Shown here piece after piece: positions 41,638 through 49,675 of a stretch of DNA of 64,000 nt; the first letter of the stretch is position 1, and the number at the start of each line of letters is the position of its first letter. The notes below the pieces were generated by a model that was not told the DNA's origin, made no database searches, and saw nothing but the letters and a program-made list of their open reading frames with translations. A program made the translations under genes and the position numbers. Source of the stretch: Rhizobium sp. CF122. Its GTDB lineage: Bacteria > Pseudomonadota > Alphaproteobacteria > Rhizobiales > Rhizobiaceae. Where the stretch lies: NCBI RefSeq assembly GCF_000282035.1, contig NZ_AKKA01000008.1:1-64000 (forward strand), given 5' to 3'.

Positions 41638-42450
41638 ATGAAAATACGTGCCGGATTTCATATAGGCTACGAGTGTATACAGCCGACCCCGATGCTTATG
41701 GTCTTAAACATTCATCCCTCCCGCCGTGTCGATCTTCTCAGCGATCAGATACTGACCTTCGACAGGCAAATCGAGGCCTGGAACTATACCGATGTGTTCG
41801 GCAATGCCTGCAGCCGCATTGTCGCGCCGCCGGGGCTGATGACGATTTCCACCGAATTCGAGATTTATGACAGCGGGCAGCCGGATATCATCCCGGAAAG
41901 CGCCGTTCAGCATGCGATCAACGACTTGCCGAACGAGGTGCTGATCTTCCTGCTCGGCAGCCGCTACTGCGATACCGACAGGCTCGCCGATTTCGCCTGG
42001 GCACGGTTCTCGTCAACGCCGCTCGGATGGCCGCGCGTGCAGGCCATTTGCGACTTCGTCCACAATCACATCACCTTCAATTACCTGGAGGCCGATCCAC
42101 TTCGAACGGCATATGGCGGCTTTATCCACAAGACCGGCGTTTGCCGGGATTTTGCGCATCTTGCCATTGCGCTGTGCCGTTGCATGAATATCCCGGCGCG
42201 ATATTGTACAGGCTATCTCGGAGATATCGGCGTGCCGGCCGATCCCAATCCTATGGACTTCAGCGCCTGGTTCCAGGTCTATCTCGGCGGTCACTGGCAG
42301 ACCGTGGATGCCCGGCACAATACGCCGCGCATCGGGCGAATTCTGATGGCAACCGGTCGCGACGCGACAGATGTTGCCCTGTCGACAGCGTTCGGGCCCG
42401 CAACGCTTTCCCGTTTCGAAGTGATAACCGAGGAAATGCAGCAAAGCTGA
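41638..42450 (+). CDS. Transglutaminase-like family protein (second type)
   Basis: A 270-residue protein with RAGFHIGYECIQPTPMLMVLNIH at the start, then a transglutaminase core: HKTGVCRDFAHLAIALCRCM (Cys), PMDFSAWFQVYLGGHW at the usual His position, and TVDARHNTPRIGRI (Asp). The His of HAW is replaced by Ser, which I recall as usual for this DFSAW subfamily; whether another His serves is open. AAGGAATGTAGG precedes the ATG. Likely co-transcribed with the preceding transglutaminase gene. Confidence 0.82.
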   Translation: MKIRAGFHIGYECIQPTPMLMVLNIHPSRRVDLLSDQILTFDRQIEAWNYTDVFGNACSRIVAPPGLMTISTEFEIYDSGQPDIIPESAVQHAINDLPNEVLIFLLGSRYCDTDRLADFAWARFSSTPLGWPRVQAICDFVHNHITFNYLEADPLRTAYGGFIHKTGVCRDFAHLAIALCRCMNIPARYCTGYLGDIGVPADPNPMDFSAWFQVYLGGHWQTVDARHNTPRIGRILMATGRDATDVALSTAFGPATLSRFEVITEEMQQS

Positions 42451-42483
42451 ACTGCTGACCGGCACAAACGCAGGAGACGCACA

Positions 42484-42696
42484 TCACACTTCAGATGAGT
42501 AGTCACCGGATTCGTCACGGCGACGAAGCGTTCGACTGGGCAGTGTGCCGGCGATCCATCCAACGACCAGCGGCAAGTCGCAATGCGCGATGAAGGCCGC
42601 ATACGGAAACTGGCGTTCCCGATACTTTGACCAATGTGCTGGCAGGTGAAAGGCACAACCCGGCTCGAAAGTCGACCGTGAGGAATTTGCTCGCAT
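42484..42696 (-). CDS. Possible small hypothetical protein (70 aa)
   Basis: A minus-strand frame from ATG 42696 contains CAFHLPAHWSKYRERQFPYA and AFIAHCDLPLVVGWIAGTLP, a composition that looks coding. No clear ribosome-binding site; the frame is open further upstream to 42744. It follows the 40-residue ORF (42713-42835) on the same strand with a small offset. Family unknown; could be a truncated gene. Confidence 0.35.
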   Translation of the reverse strand: MRANSSRSTFEPGCAFHLPAHWSKYRERQFPYAAFIAHCDLPLVVGWIAGTLPSRTLRRRDESGDYSSEV

Positions 42697-42712
42697 TCTA
42701 TCGAAGCGGCAT

Positions 42713-42835
42713 TCAAGGGCGGCGCGTGTCGGCGTCTGCTTCATTGGTCATCAGCGTCGCCATGTGGGCTCGAAGCTCCTTCTCGCCCTGGACCCGATCC
42801 GCTGCTCGAACGTCTGCGAGGATCTTTGCTATCAT
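42713..42835 (-). CDS. 40-residue small ORF, copy 2
   Basis: ATG 42835 preceded by GATGAGGACGTT. The product MIAKILADVRAADRVQGEKE then LRAHMATLMTNEADADTRRP is homologous over its length to the ORF at 35959-36081 and has the same 40 residues. Its leader abuts a fragment of an ABC permease gene, as the other copy abuts an SLC13 fragment. Function unknown. Confidence 0.55.
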   Translation of the reverse strand: MIAKILADVRAADRVQGEKELRAHMATLMTNEADADTRRP

Positions 42836-42857
42836 AACGTCCTCATCGCCCGCTGCT

Positions 42858-42957
42858 GGTGAGATGCGACCGCCGATGAACGCGCTGCCGCCGAGGATCA
42901 CGCCGGCAAATCGACAGCAGCGTGTAGCGCAGCGCGATATTGGCGTCGGCTGAGGTG
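42858..42957 (-). pseudogene. 100-bp fragment of an RbsC-type permease gene
   Basis: These 100 bases match 62492-62590 (inside the intact permease gene) with four mismatches and one inserted base; the last ~50 bases after the insertion are identical. The frame encodes ADANIALRYTLLSI on one side and GVILGGSAFIGGR on the other, broken by the insertion. No other part of the permease gene is found nearby. The sequence from 42958 to 43220 holds no supported gene. Confidence 0.75.
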
Positions 42958-43220
42958 TAGCGATTTCCACTGTCTGCGCCAGCCCGAGAACCGCGTGGGT
43001 GCCTCTCGTCGAGGCCGCGCGCAATGATGGTTGAGTTGGTTTGAAGAGCCTCCCGTCGTCCTGCGTACCAGTGCTAATAGTCGCTCGTGATTTTGAGTTT
43101 TAGCTGCACTGGCTGAAAGCGGGCTGAAAGCTTGGCCTGATACCTTGGTCGTCGCATCGTGGAGGAGACACGAGCCCGTGTGTTATTGGCGATGCTGAAA
43201 TTATCAGGAGGATACAGTCT

Positions 43221-44237
43221 ATGCGTTGTACACGCGCACTTCTTCATTCCGCTGTCGTTTCCGCCTTCTTTGCCGGCGCCGCCATGGCAACCGCAAATTC
43301 GGCCAATGCTGCTGACAAGATCACGATCATGGTCGGCGGCTACGAAAAGCAGATCTATTTGCCGGCAAAGCTCGCCGAGGCGCTTGGTTATTTCAAGGAG
43401 GAAGGCCTCGACGTCGAACTTCTGAATGAGGCTGCAGGCGTTGATGCAGAAAATCAGCTGCTTGCCGGCGCCGTGCAGGGGGTTGTCGGCTTTTATGATC
43501 ACTGCGTTGATCTGCAGGCGAAAGGCAAGTTCGTCGAATCCATCGTCCAGTTCAGCCAGGCGCCGGGCGAGGTTGTCCTTGTTTCGAGCAAGCACCCTGA
43601 AATCAATGCCCCTAGCGAATTTAAGGGCAAGACGCTCGGCGTGACGGGGCTTGGTTCCTCGACCAATTTCCTGACCCTTTACATGGCCTCGAAGGCTGGG
43701 TTGCAATCCGGAGATGTCGTCACCGTTCCCGTGGGCGCAGGAGGCACCTTCATCGCCGCCATGCAGCAGGATCAGATCCAGGCGGGTATGACGACGGAAC
43801 CGACAATTTCGCGCATGGTCAAGACCGGCGAGGCATCGGTTCTCGTCGATATGCGCACCGTCGAGTCCACACGCAAGGCGCTCGGCGGCACCTATCCAGC
43901 TGCCTCTCTTTACATGGAAACGGCCTGGGTCGACGCACATAAGGAGGACGCTCAGAAGCTTGCCAATGCGTTCGTAAAGACCCTGAAATTCATCAATACG
44001 CATTCTGCCGCCGAGATCGCCGAAAAAATGCCGAAGGATTTCTACGTCGGTGACAAGGACGGCTATATCGCCGCGCTCGGCGCGGGCAAGGGCATGTTCA
44101 CGCCAGACGGCGTCATGCCGGAAGACGGCCCGAAGACCGTTCTTGCCGTACTCTCGGAATTCTCCAAAAACGTCAAGGGCAAGCAAATCGACCTTTCGAA
44201 GACCTATACGACGGAATTCGTGAAGAACGTCGACTAA
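43221..44237 (+). CDS. ABC transporter substrate-binding protein (NrtA/SsuA/TauA type)
   Basis: A 338-residue periplasmic binding protein. The signal peptide MRCTRALLHSAVVSAFFAGA ends near ANAADK. The mature part has KQIYLPAKLAEALGYFKEEG, typical of the NMT1/SsuA-like fold, and the GLGSSTNFLTLYMASKAGL block. AGGAGG lies nine bases before the ATG. Ligands in the family include sulphonates, nitrate, taurine and pyrimidine precursors; none can be chosen here. ATPase and permease genes follow. Confidence 0.9.
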   Translation: MRCTRALLHSAVVSAFFAGAAMATANSANAADKITIMVGGYEKQIYLPAKLAEALGYFKEEGLDVELLNEAAGVDAENQLLAGAVQGVVGFYDHCVDLQAKGKFVESIVQFSQAPGEVVLVSSKHPEINAPSEFKGKTLGVTGLGSSTNFLTLYMASKAGLQSGDVVTVPVGAGGTFIAAMQQDQIQAGMTTEPTISRMVKTGEASVLVDMRTVESTRKALGGTYPAASLYMETAWVDAHKEDAQKLANAFVKTLKFINTHSAAEIAEKMPKDFYVGDKDGYIAALGAGKGMFTPDGVMPEDGPKTVLAVLSEFSKNVKGKQIDLSKTYTTEFVKNVD

Positions 44238-44329
44238 GCGCCCCTTCGCTGCGCGTCCGGTCAAGCCGGAACCGGTTCCCTTGAACATAAGCACCTGTAT
44301 GCGCCTATAGGCATGCGCGAGGATATCTC

Positions 44330-45148
44330 ATGACAGAGCATTTAACCCATGATCCAGCGATCGAATTGATCAATGTGAGTCGCCGCTTCGTTTCCCCGAC
44401 CGGCAAGTCTCTCACAGCGCTTCGCGATTTCAACATGACTGTCGAACGCGGCGAGTTCGTCGCCGTGGTCGGACCGACGGGTTGCGGCAAGTCGACGACG
44501 CTCAATCTTGTCACCGGCCTTGCGCGACCGAGCGCCGGCGAAGTCCGCCTGATGGGCGGGCCTGTATCTGGCATCGATCCGCGCGTCGGCTTTGCCTTTC
44601 AGACTGACGCTCTCTTTCCCTGGAAGAACGTGATCGACAATGTAATGGCCGGCCCCTTGTTCCGTGGCAAGCGGCGCGACGTTGCGGAAGCATCGGCCAA
44701 GCGCTGGCTGGCGCGCGTCGGCCTTTCGAAGTTCATGAACCACTATCCTCATCAATTGTCCGGCGGCATGCGCAAGCGCGTCTCGCTCGCTCAGACTTTC
44801 ATCAACGAGCCGGAAATCCTGCTGATGGATGAACCCTTTTCCGCACTGGACGTGCAGACACGCACCGTCATGCACGAGGAATTGCTGAAACTATGGGCTG
44901 AGCGCAAGGCGTCAGTGGTCTTCGTCACGCACGACCTTGAGGAAGCTGTCGCTCTTGCCGACAAGGTCTATGTCCTGACCGCTGGACCCGCAACCGTCAA
45001 ATCGGTCTACAAAATCGACCTGCCACGGCCGCGCGTCGTGTCGGAAATCCGGTACGAACAGCAATTCATCGACTACTGCAAGACCATCTGGGATGATCTG
45101 CGACAGGAGGTCGAAACCAGTTATCGCCGCGCGAGCGAAGCCGCATAG
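44330..45148 (+). CDS. ABC transporter ATP-binding protein (SsuB/TauB type)
   Basis: A 272-residue ATPase: Walker A GPTGCGKSTTLNLV (near residue 47), Q-loop FQTDALFPWKNV, signature LSGGMRKRVSLAQTFI, Walker B ILLMDEPFSALD and switch FVTHDLEEAVALAD. FPWKNV after the Q-loop is characteristic of the nitrate/sulphonate/taurine group. GAGGATATCTC precedes the ATG. It is 92 bp after the binding-protein gene and 12 bp before the permease gene. Confidence 0.92.
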   Translation: MTEHLTHDPAIELINVSRRFVSPTGKSLTALRDFNMTVERGEFVAVVGPTGCGKSTTLNLVTGLARPSAGEVRLMGGPVSGIDPRVGFAFQTDALFPWKNVIDNVMAGPLFRGKRRDVAEASAKRWLARVGLSKFMNHYPHQLSGGMRKRVSLAQTFINEPEILLMDEPFSALDVQTRTVMHEELLKLWAERKASVVFVTHDLEEAVALADKVYVLTAGPATVKSVYKIDLPRPRVVSEIRYEQQFIDYCKTIWDDLRQEVETSYRRASEAA

Positions 45149-45160
45149 GAGGATCTAGTA

Positions 45161-46036
45161 ATGGCAAACGTTACCATGGAGACAACCGGCACCGTTTTTC
45201 GCCCCGGCACGTCTGACGCCGAAATTGAAGCGACGGCGTTGAAGTCCATCAAGCGCCGCAAGCAGACGGTTTTGTTCTGGCAGATCGCTATTCTCGTCGC
45301 GACACTCGGGCTTTGGGAGCTGTCCTCCACAATGCTCTGGATCGACCCGTTTTTCTATGCAAGCCCAAGCGCGATCGCAGAACGGCTTTACGACTGGGCG
45401 CTCAACGGCACGACGGAAGGTTCACTTTGGTATAACCTGTGGGTGACTATGCAAGAAGCATTGATCGGCTTTTTCGCTGGCTCGATCACGGGCGTATTCG
45501 TTGGCGTCGGTCTTGGCCGCAACCGCTTCCTATCGGACATCTTTTCCGTTTACATCAAGGCGATCAACTCGATCCCGCGCGTTGTGCTTGCACCGATCTT
45601 CATCATGATCATGGGCCTTGGCTTGCCATCCAAAGTCGCGCTCGCTTTCATCATGGTGTTCTTCGTGGTTTTTGCAAACGCTTTCCAGGGGGTGCGGGAG
45701 GCAGACCGCAACATGATCGCCAATGCGCGTATTCTTGGCGCCTCCAATTGGCAGGTAACCCGCAATGTTATCGTTCCATCGGCGATGAGTTGGATCTTCG
45801 CCAGCCTGCATGTTTCGTTCGGCTTTGCGATTATCGGCGCGATCGTTGGCGAATTTGTCGGCGCCCGCTTTGGCATTGGTCAGCTGATATCGATTGCCAA
45901 GGGCACGTTCGATGCCGCTGGCATGTTCGCGGCGATCATCCTCGTCATGATCTTTACGCTGGTTGCAGAGGCAATCATGACCGTGATCGAGAACCGCCTG
46001 GCCAAATGGCGGCCACAGCAGGTCGACGTTCAGTAA
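45161..46036 (+). CDS. ABC transporter permease (SsuC/TauC type)
   Basis: A 291-residue permease with six membrane segments and a ~40-residue cytoplasmic N-terminus. The EAA loop is EADRNMIANARILGASNWQVTRNVIVPSAMSWI. AGGAGG precedes the ATG. A strong terminator follows the stop, closing the three-gene operon. Confidence 0.92.
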   Translation: MANVTMETTGTVFRPGTSDAEIEATALKSIKRRKQTVLFWQIAILVATLGLWELSSTMLWIDPFFYASPSAIAERLYDWALNGTTEGSLWYNLWVTMQEALIGFFAGSITGVFVGVGLGRNRFLSDIFSVYIKAINSIPRVVLAPIFIMIMGLGLPSKVALAFIMVFFVVFANAFQGVREADRNMIANARILGASNWQVTRNVIVPSAMSWIFASLHVSFGFAIIGAIVGEFVGARFGIGQLISIAKGTFDAAGMFAAIILVMIFTLVAEAIMTVIENRLAKWRPQQVDVQ

Positions 46037-46062
46037 TCCTCCCAAGCATTGCTGGAACGCAG

Positions 46063-46098
46063 AAAGGGCCGGGTGCACGCTCGGCCCTTTTGGTTTTT
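46063..46098 (+). terminator. Intrinsic terminator between convergent operons
   Basis: Perfect 9-bp stem AAAGGGCCG/CGGCCCTTT with a 10-base loop, then TGGTTTTT. It lies 27 bp after the permease stop and reaches the end of the convergent histidine-kinase gene; the A-run on the other strand would let it work in both directions. Confidence 0.85.
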
Positions 46099-47509
46099 AC
46101 TGTCCAAGCGGCAATGCTACACGGACAAGAAGTCCTCCGGCTTTTCCATCGCTGAGTTCGATCGTGCCGCCGGTGCTATCGACCACTTCCCGCACGATTG
46201 CCAATCCGAGGCCGCTACCTTCGGTCTGTGTGCCCATCACTCGATAGAAGCGTTCGAATACCTGCGCGCGCTCGCCTTCGGGAATTCCCGGGCCGGTATC
46301 TTCGACCATCAGGATTGCTGTATTTTGGAGCGATTTGACAGCAACGGTCACCGAGCCGCCAGGCGGCGTATAGCGCAGAGCATTGTCGACCAGGTTCACC
46401 ACCAACTCGCCGAGCATGGTGGTATCGCCGGTCACATTCACTGGACCGCCGTTGTCGAAACCGAGATCGATGCTGCGTTTCAAGGCTTCTTCGGCGATAT
46501 TTTCGAGCACGGAACGTGTGATGGACGCCAAGTCGGTATGGTCCAAGCGTGGACGGAGGTTTCCGGGCTCGGCCCGCGAAAGAGCAAGCAGCTGCCCGGC
46601 CAGCCGGGTAACTTGACGCGTGCTTTTCTGCAGAGCCTGAAGTGCTTCATCGCGTTGACGAATGTCAACTTCCCTGGCCGCCACGGCGGCCTGGGTCGCG
46701 ATCAGCGCCAGCGGGGTTCGCAATTGGTGAGCGGCATTGGCAACAAACCGCCGCTGAGCCGCCATCTGATTTTGCACGCTCTCCATATGGTCGTTCAAGG
46801 CGTGAACGAGCGGCTGCAGTTCTGTCTGCACCATGGATGTCGGAAACGGATCGAGGCGGTCACGACCACGTTGGCGCACAGCGTCTCGCAGACGCAATAT
46901 GGGCGAAAGTCCTCGCTGGAGACCGATGATGGTGACAAGGCCTGCCAGTAGGACAAGCGCAAGCTGGTTTGCGAAACCGGAAAGCCACAGCTGGCGTCGA
47001 ATTGCATATTGGCTGCCATGAGTGACACCGACCGTCACAGCAATCGTTCCGTCGCCCCCAAGTCCCACGACTGGATGGTCAAGCATGAGGGCACGAATGC
47101 CGTGATCACGAAATGTCAGATCCTCGCCCTTCAGCGCAACGAGCGGCGTCGGCAGATCGGGATATCCTGAGAGCAGGTTGCCCCAGGGGGTGGTCACTCG
47201 ATAGAACACCTGATCGCCGAAACCCGTGTCAAACATCTCCAATGCGGCGGGTGGAATTTCGACCTCAACGGAGCCACTGTGGTCGACGTGCACGGCCTCG
47301 GCAATGACACGAGCCGATGCCAGCAAAGTGCGATCGGCGACGAGCTGGGCTGCGGCTGTGGCAGAACGGAAGCTCAAATAAAGGTTGACGCAGATTGCCC
47401 CGGCTAGCGTCAAGACGACCCATGAGACCAGCTGGACGCGCAGGCTGCGCCTTAGCCGAGCAATTCCGCCTCTCAACCTTCGGGCGAGCGATCCTGAGCT
47501 GCTAAACAT
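46097..47509 (-). CDS. Sensor histidine kinase (TctE/QseC type)
   Basis: A 470-residue membrane kinase. Two membrane helices (about residues 22-45 and 158-180) enclose a periplasmic sensor, followed by a HAMP-like linker, the H-box RRFVANAAHQLRTPLALIAT, the N-box VNLVDNALRYTP and G-boxes DTGPGIPEGER and GSGLGLAIVREV. All kinase motifs are complete. ATG 47509 overlaps the last codons of the response-regulator gene by 8 bp. The TctE-like style suggests sensing of a small carboxylate, inferred only from resemblance. Confidence 0.9.
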   Translation of the reverse strand: MFSSSGSLARRLRGGIARLRRSLRVQLVSWVVLTLAGAICVNLYLSFRSATAAAQLVADRTLLASARVIAEAVHVDHSGSVEVEIPPAALEMFDTGFGDQVFYRVTTPWGNLLSGYPDLPTPLVALKGEDLTFRDHGIRALMLDHPVVGLGGDGTIAVTVGVTHGSQYAIRRQLWLSGFANQLALVLLAGLVTIIGLQRGLSPILRLRDAVRQRGRDRLDPFPTSMVQTELQPLVHALNDHMESVQNQMAAQRRFVANAAHQLRTPLALIATQAAVAAREVDIRQRDEALQALQKSTRQVTRLAGQLLALSRAEPGNLRPRLDHTDLASITRSVLENIAEEALKRSIDLGFDNGGPVNVTGDTTMLGELVVNLVDNALRYTPPGGSVTVAVKSLQNTAILMVEDTGPGIPEGERAQVFERFYRVMGTQTEGSGLGLAIVREVVDSTGGTIELSDGKAGGLLVRVALPLGQ

Positions 47510-48167
47510 GGCGCAACAGATAGCCAAGGCCGCGCAGCGTTACGATCTGGATGGAGCTGCCTTCAAGCTTTTTTCGGAGTCGATGGACGTAGATTTCGAT
47601 TGCACTCGGATCGGCGACGTCGTCGAAGCCAAAGACACCTTCGGAAAGAGATGTTTTCGTCACGGTCGCCCCCGCTTTCATGATCAGGTGCTCGAGCACG
47701 GCGTGTTCGCGGGGCGTGAGCTGAAGTGGTTGGCCACTCAGCGAAAATTGTCGTGTTTTGCCGTCAAGGATTAGCTCTCCAACCGCAATTTGTGGCGCGG
47801 CGACGTCATGACCACGTCTGATGACCGCGCGGATTCTCGCTTCAAGCTCCGCAATTTCAAACGGCTTGGCGAGATAGTCGTCCGCACCGCTATCAAGACC
47901 CGCAACACGACCCTCGAGACTGGCGTTTGCAGTGAGAATGATGACGGGCACCTTGTTGCCGGCGCGCCGCAACTGCTTCAAGACCGTCATGCCGTCCAAC
48001 TTGGGAAGGGAGAGATCGAGGATAACGGCCGAATAGGTCGCAAGACGTAGCATATGCTCAGCGTCAGAGCCGTCCGTGGCGATATCTACAGTGTACTGCG
48101 TTTGTCTGAGGGCCTTTGCGAGCCAGGCAGCAAGGTCGGCGTTGTCTTCCACAATAAGCAGGCGCAT
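47502..48167 (-). CDS. OmpR-type response regulator (TctD/QseB-like)
   Basis: A 221-residue regulator: receiver domain with the acidic pair in LLIVEDNADL, phospho-acceptor Asp in AVILDLSLPKLDG, and Lys in DYLAKPFEIAELEARI; C-terminal winged helix with LTPREHAVLEHLI and VEIYVHRLRKKL-like sequence (IEIYVHRLRKKLEG). It is the first gene of the pair; the kinase gene overlaps its end. Targets are not visible, though the nearby convergent ABC operon is a candidate. Confidence 0.92.
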   Translation of the reverse strand: MRLLIVEDNADLAAWLAKALRQTQYTVDIATDGSDAEHMLRLATYSAVILDLSLPKLDGMTVLKQLRRAGNKVPVIILTANASLEGRVAGLDSGADDYLAKPFEIAELEARIRAVIRRGHDVAAPQIAVGELILDGKTRQFSLSGQPLQLTPREHAVLEHLIMKAGATVTKTSLSEGVFGFDDVADPSAIEIYVHRLRKKLEGSSIQIVTLRGLGYLLRHV

Positions 48168-48343
48168 TTTCTGTGCTCACGTCAACAGGCAACCACCAAC
48201 CTATCATTGGTCAATGCTGATCAGAACTCCTTGGAATGACAATCTTCCGTCCTGCCTATTTTCCCACGATCGTGACGGGTTTGTCACGTTGTCAGCGATA
48301 GGTTGGAATAGCGACGTCAGACGCCTCGCGCCTCCGACCGCTC

Positions 48344-48640
48344 ATGATGCACTTACTGGATGCCGCTGAGACATTCAGCCGGTTCCGCAAGAAGGTCGCA
48401 AAGCGTGGCGAGGGCCTCGTCAATGCCGGTGATGGGGCAATGGATGAGCTGCGAAAGACCGCCAAAGACTGCGCTACGCGGTGGGATTTTTTTGAGCCGC
48501 TCTATCCGAGTACCGCGAGGCGACTAGCCTTCAAACAGATCGGCGACGGTGCCGGGGCGGGTAGCTGTCGCAATCTTGATGCCGTTTGGCACGTTTCCGC
48601 TTCGGCGAGGACGAACGGACCGGACGTTCGTGCAGATTGA
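48344..48640 (+). pseudogene. Relic of a CHAD-domain protein
   Basis: A frame starting MMHLLDAAETFSRFRKKVAK reads on through DELRKTAKDCATRWDFFEPL and YPSTARRLAFKQIGDG. The pattern of a basic helix followed by LRK..K..R..FFEPLYP matches CHAD domains, which bind polyphosphate. The rest of the domain and any CYTH partner are missing and no ribosome-binding site is seen. The surrounding 48170-48700 gap has no other supported gene. Confidence 0.45.
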
Positions 48641-48699
48641 AAGGAGCAAGGACGTTGTTTAGACCGGCGACGACGTCGTGTTGGCCGACGCCGCATCAG

Positions 48700-49575
48700 T
48701 TAGGCCTCCCGAAGCCGCTCCTTCACGAAGTCTATGAAACGTTGTGTCTTCGCAGGCAGCAGCCGCGTCTCCGTGACCGCGTAGATCGGCTGCGCCGCGC
48801 CCTGCCAATCCGGCAGGATGCGCTGTAGCCTCCCAGCCGCGACGTCATCGGCGACGATCCGTTCAGGTAGGAATGTAATGCCCATCCCCAGCACTGCTAG
48901 CTGGCGGATCATCGAGACGCTGTTCACACGAAAGCGGCTTTCGACCTTGGGATCGGCGGTACCTGCAGCGGAATGTACGGGCCAGCTCGGCATGGTGGGC
49001 ATCGTCAGACACTGGTGCTGCTCGAGATCTGCCGGTTTCGAGGGCTCGCCGTTGACCTGAAGATATTCCGGTGCAGCGTAGAACTGTGCGGAAATCCGGG
49101 TGATAACGCGGCTGATGAGCGTTGCGTTTTCGGGCGCTCTCATTCGGATCGCCAGATCGAAAGGCTCTCCAACGAGGTCCACGTTGCGCGGCGTCAGATC
49201 GAAATCGAAGCTGATACCGGGATAGAGTGCTGCGAACTCCGGTAGCAACGGAGCGACGTATGTCGTCGCGAAATCTACGGGCAACGAAACTTTCAGAACG
49301 CCTGTGGGCTGCGCGACCATGTCGCCAAGCTCCTCGTAGGCAATTCTAGCTTCGTCGACGATGCGGCTGCACCGCTCGTAGTAGAGCTGCCCGGCTTCGG
49401 TGAGTTCAATCTTGCGCGTTGTCCGGTTGAGCAACCTTAACCCGATGCCTTCCTCAAGGAGAGCAATCCGACGCGAAAGGGTCGAGTTCGGCATTCTAAG
49501 AACGGCGGCAGCACGGCGGAAGTTCCGCGTCTTCACCACCTCGACGAAGAGTGCCATGTCGTTCAGGTAATCCAA
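48700..49575 (-). CDS. LysR-family transcriptional regulator
   Basis: A 291-residue LysR protein: HTH FVEVVKTRNFRRAAAVLRMPNSTLSRRIALLEEGIGLRLLNRTTRKIELTEAG at the N-terminus and a two-lobed effector domain. The start is taken as TTG 49575 (giving MDYLNDMALFVEV), the usual start in close relatives; ATG 49557 is the other choice. It is divergent from an Old Yellow Enzyme gene 100 bp away, which it probably controls in response to an electrophile. Confidence 0.88.
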   Translation of the reverse strand: MDYLNDMALFVEVVKTRNFRRAAAVLRMPNSTLSRRIALLEEGIGLRLLNRTTRKIELTEAGQLYYERCSRIVDEARIAYEELGDMVAQPTGVLKVSLPVDFATTYVAPLLPEFAALYPGISFDFDLTPRNVDLVGEPFDLAIRMRAPENATLISRVITRISAQFYAAPEYLQVNGEPSKPADLEQHQCLTMPTMPSWPVHSAAGTADPKVESRFRVNSVSMIRQLAVLGMGITFLPERIVADDVAAGRLQRILPDWQGAAQPIYAVTETRLLPAKTQRFIDFVKERLREA

Positions 49576-49675
49576 AGCATTGCTCCACTGGATGGATAAT
49601 GTTTCCCATTTTCCTAGGGTTATCCCGTTGGATGAGCAAGTCCATATGAGGGTGACCAACGAAGGAAAAACAGCA

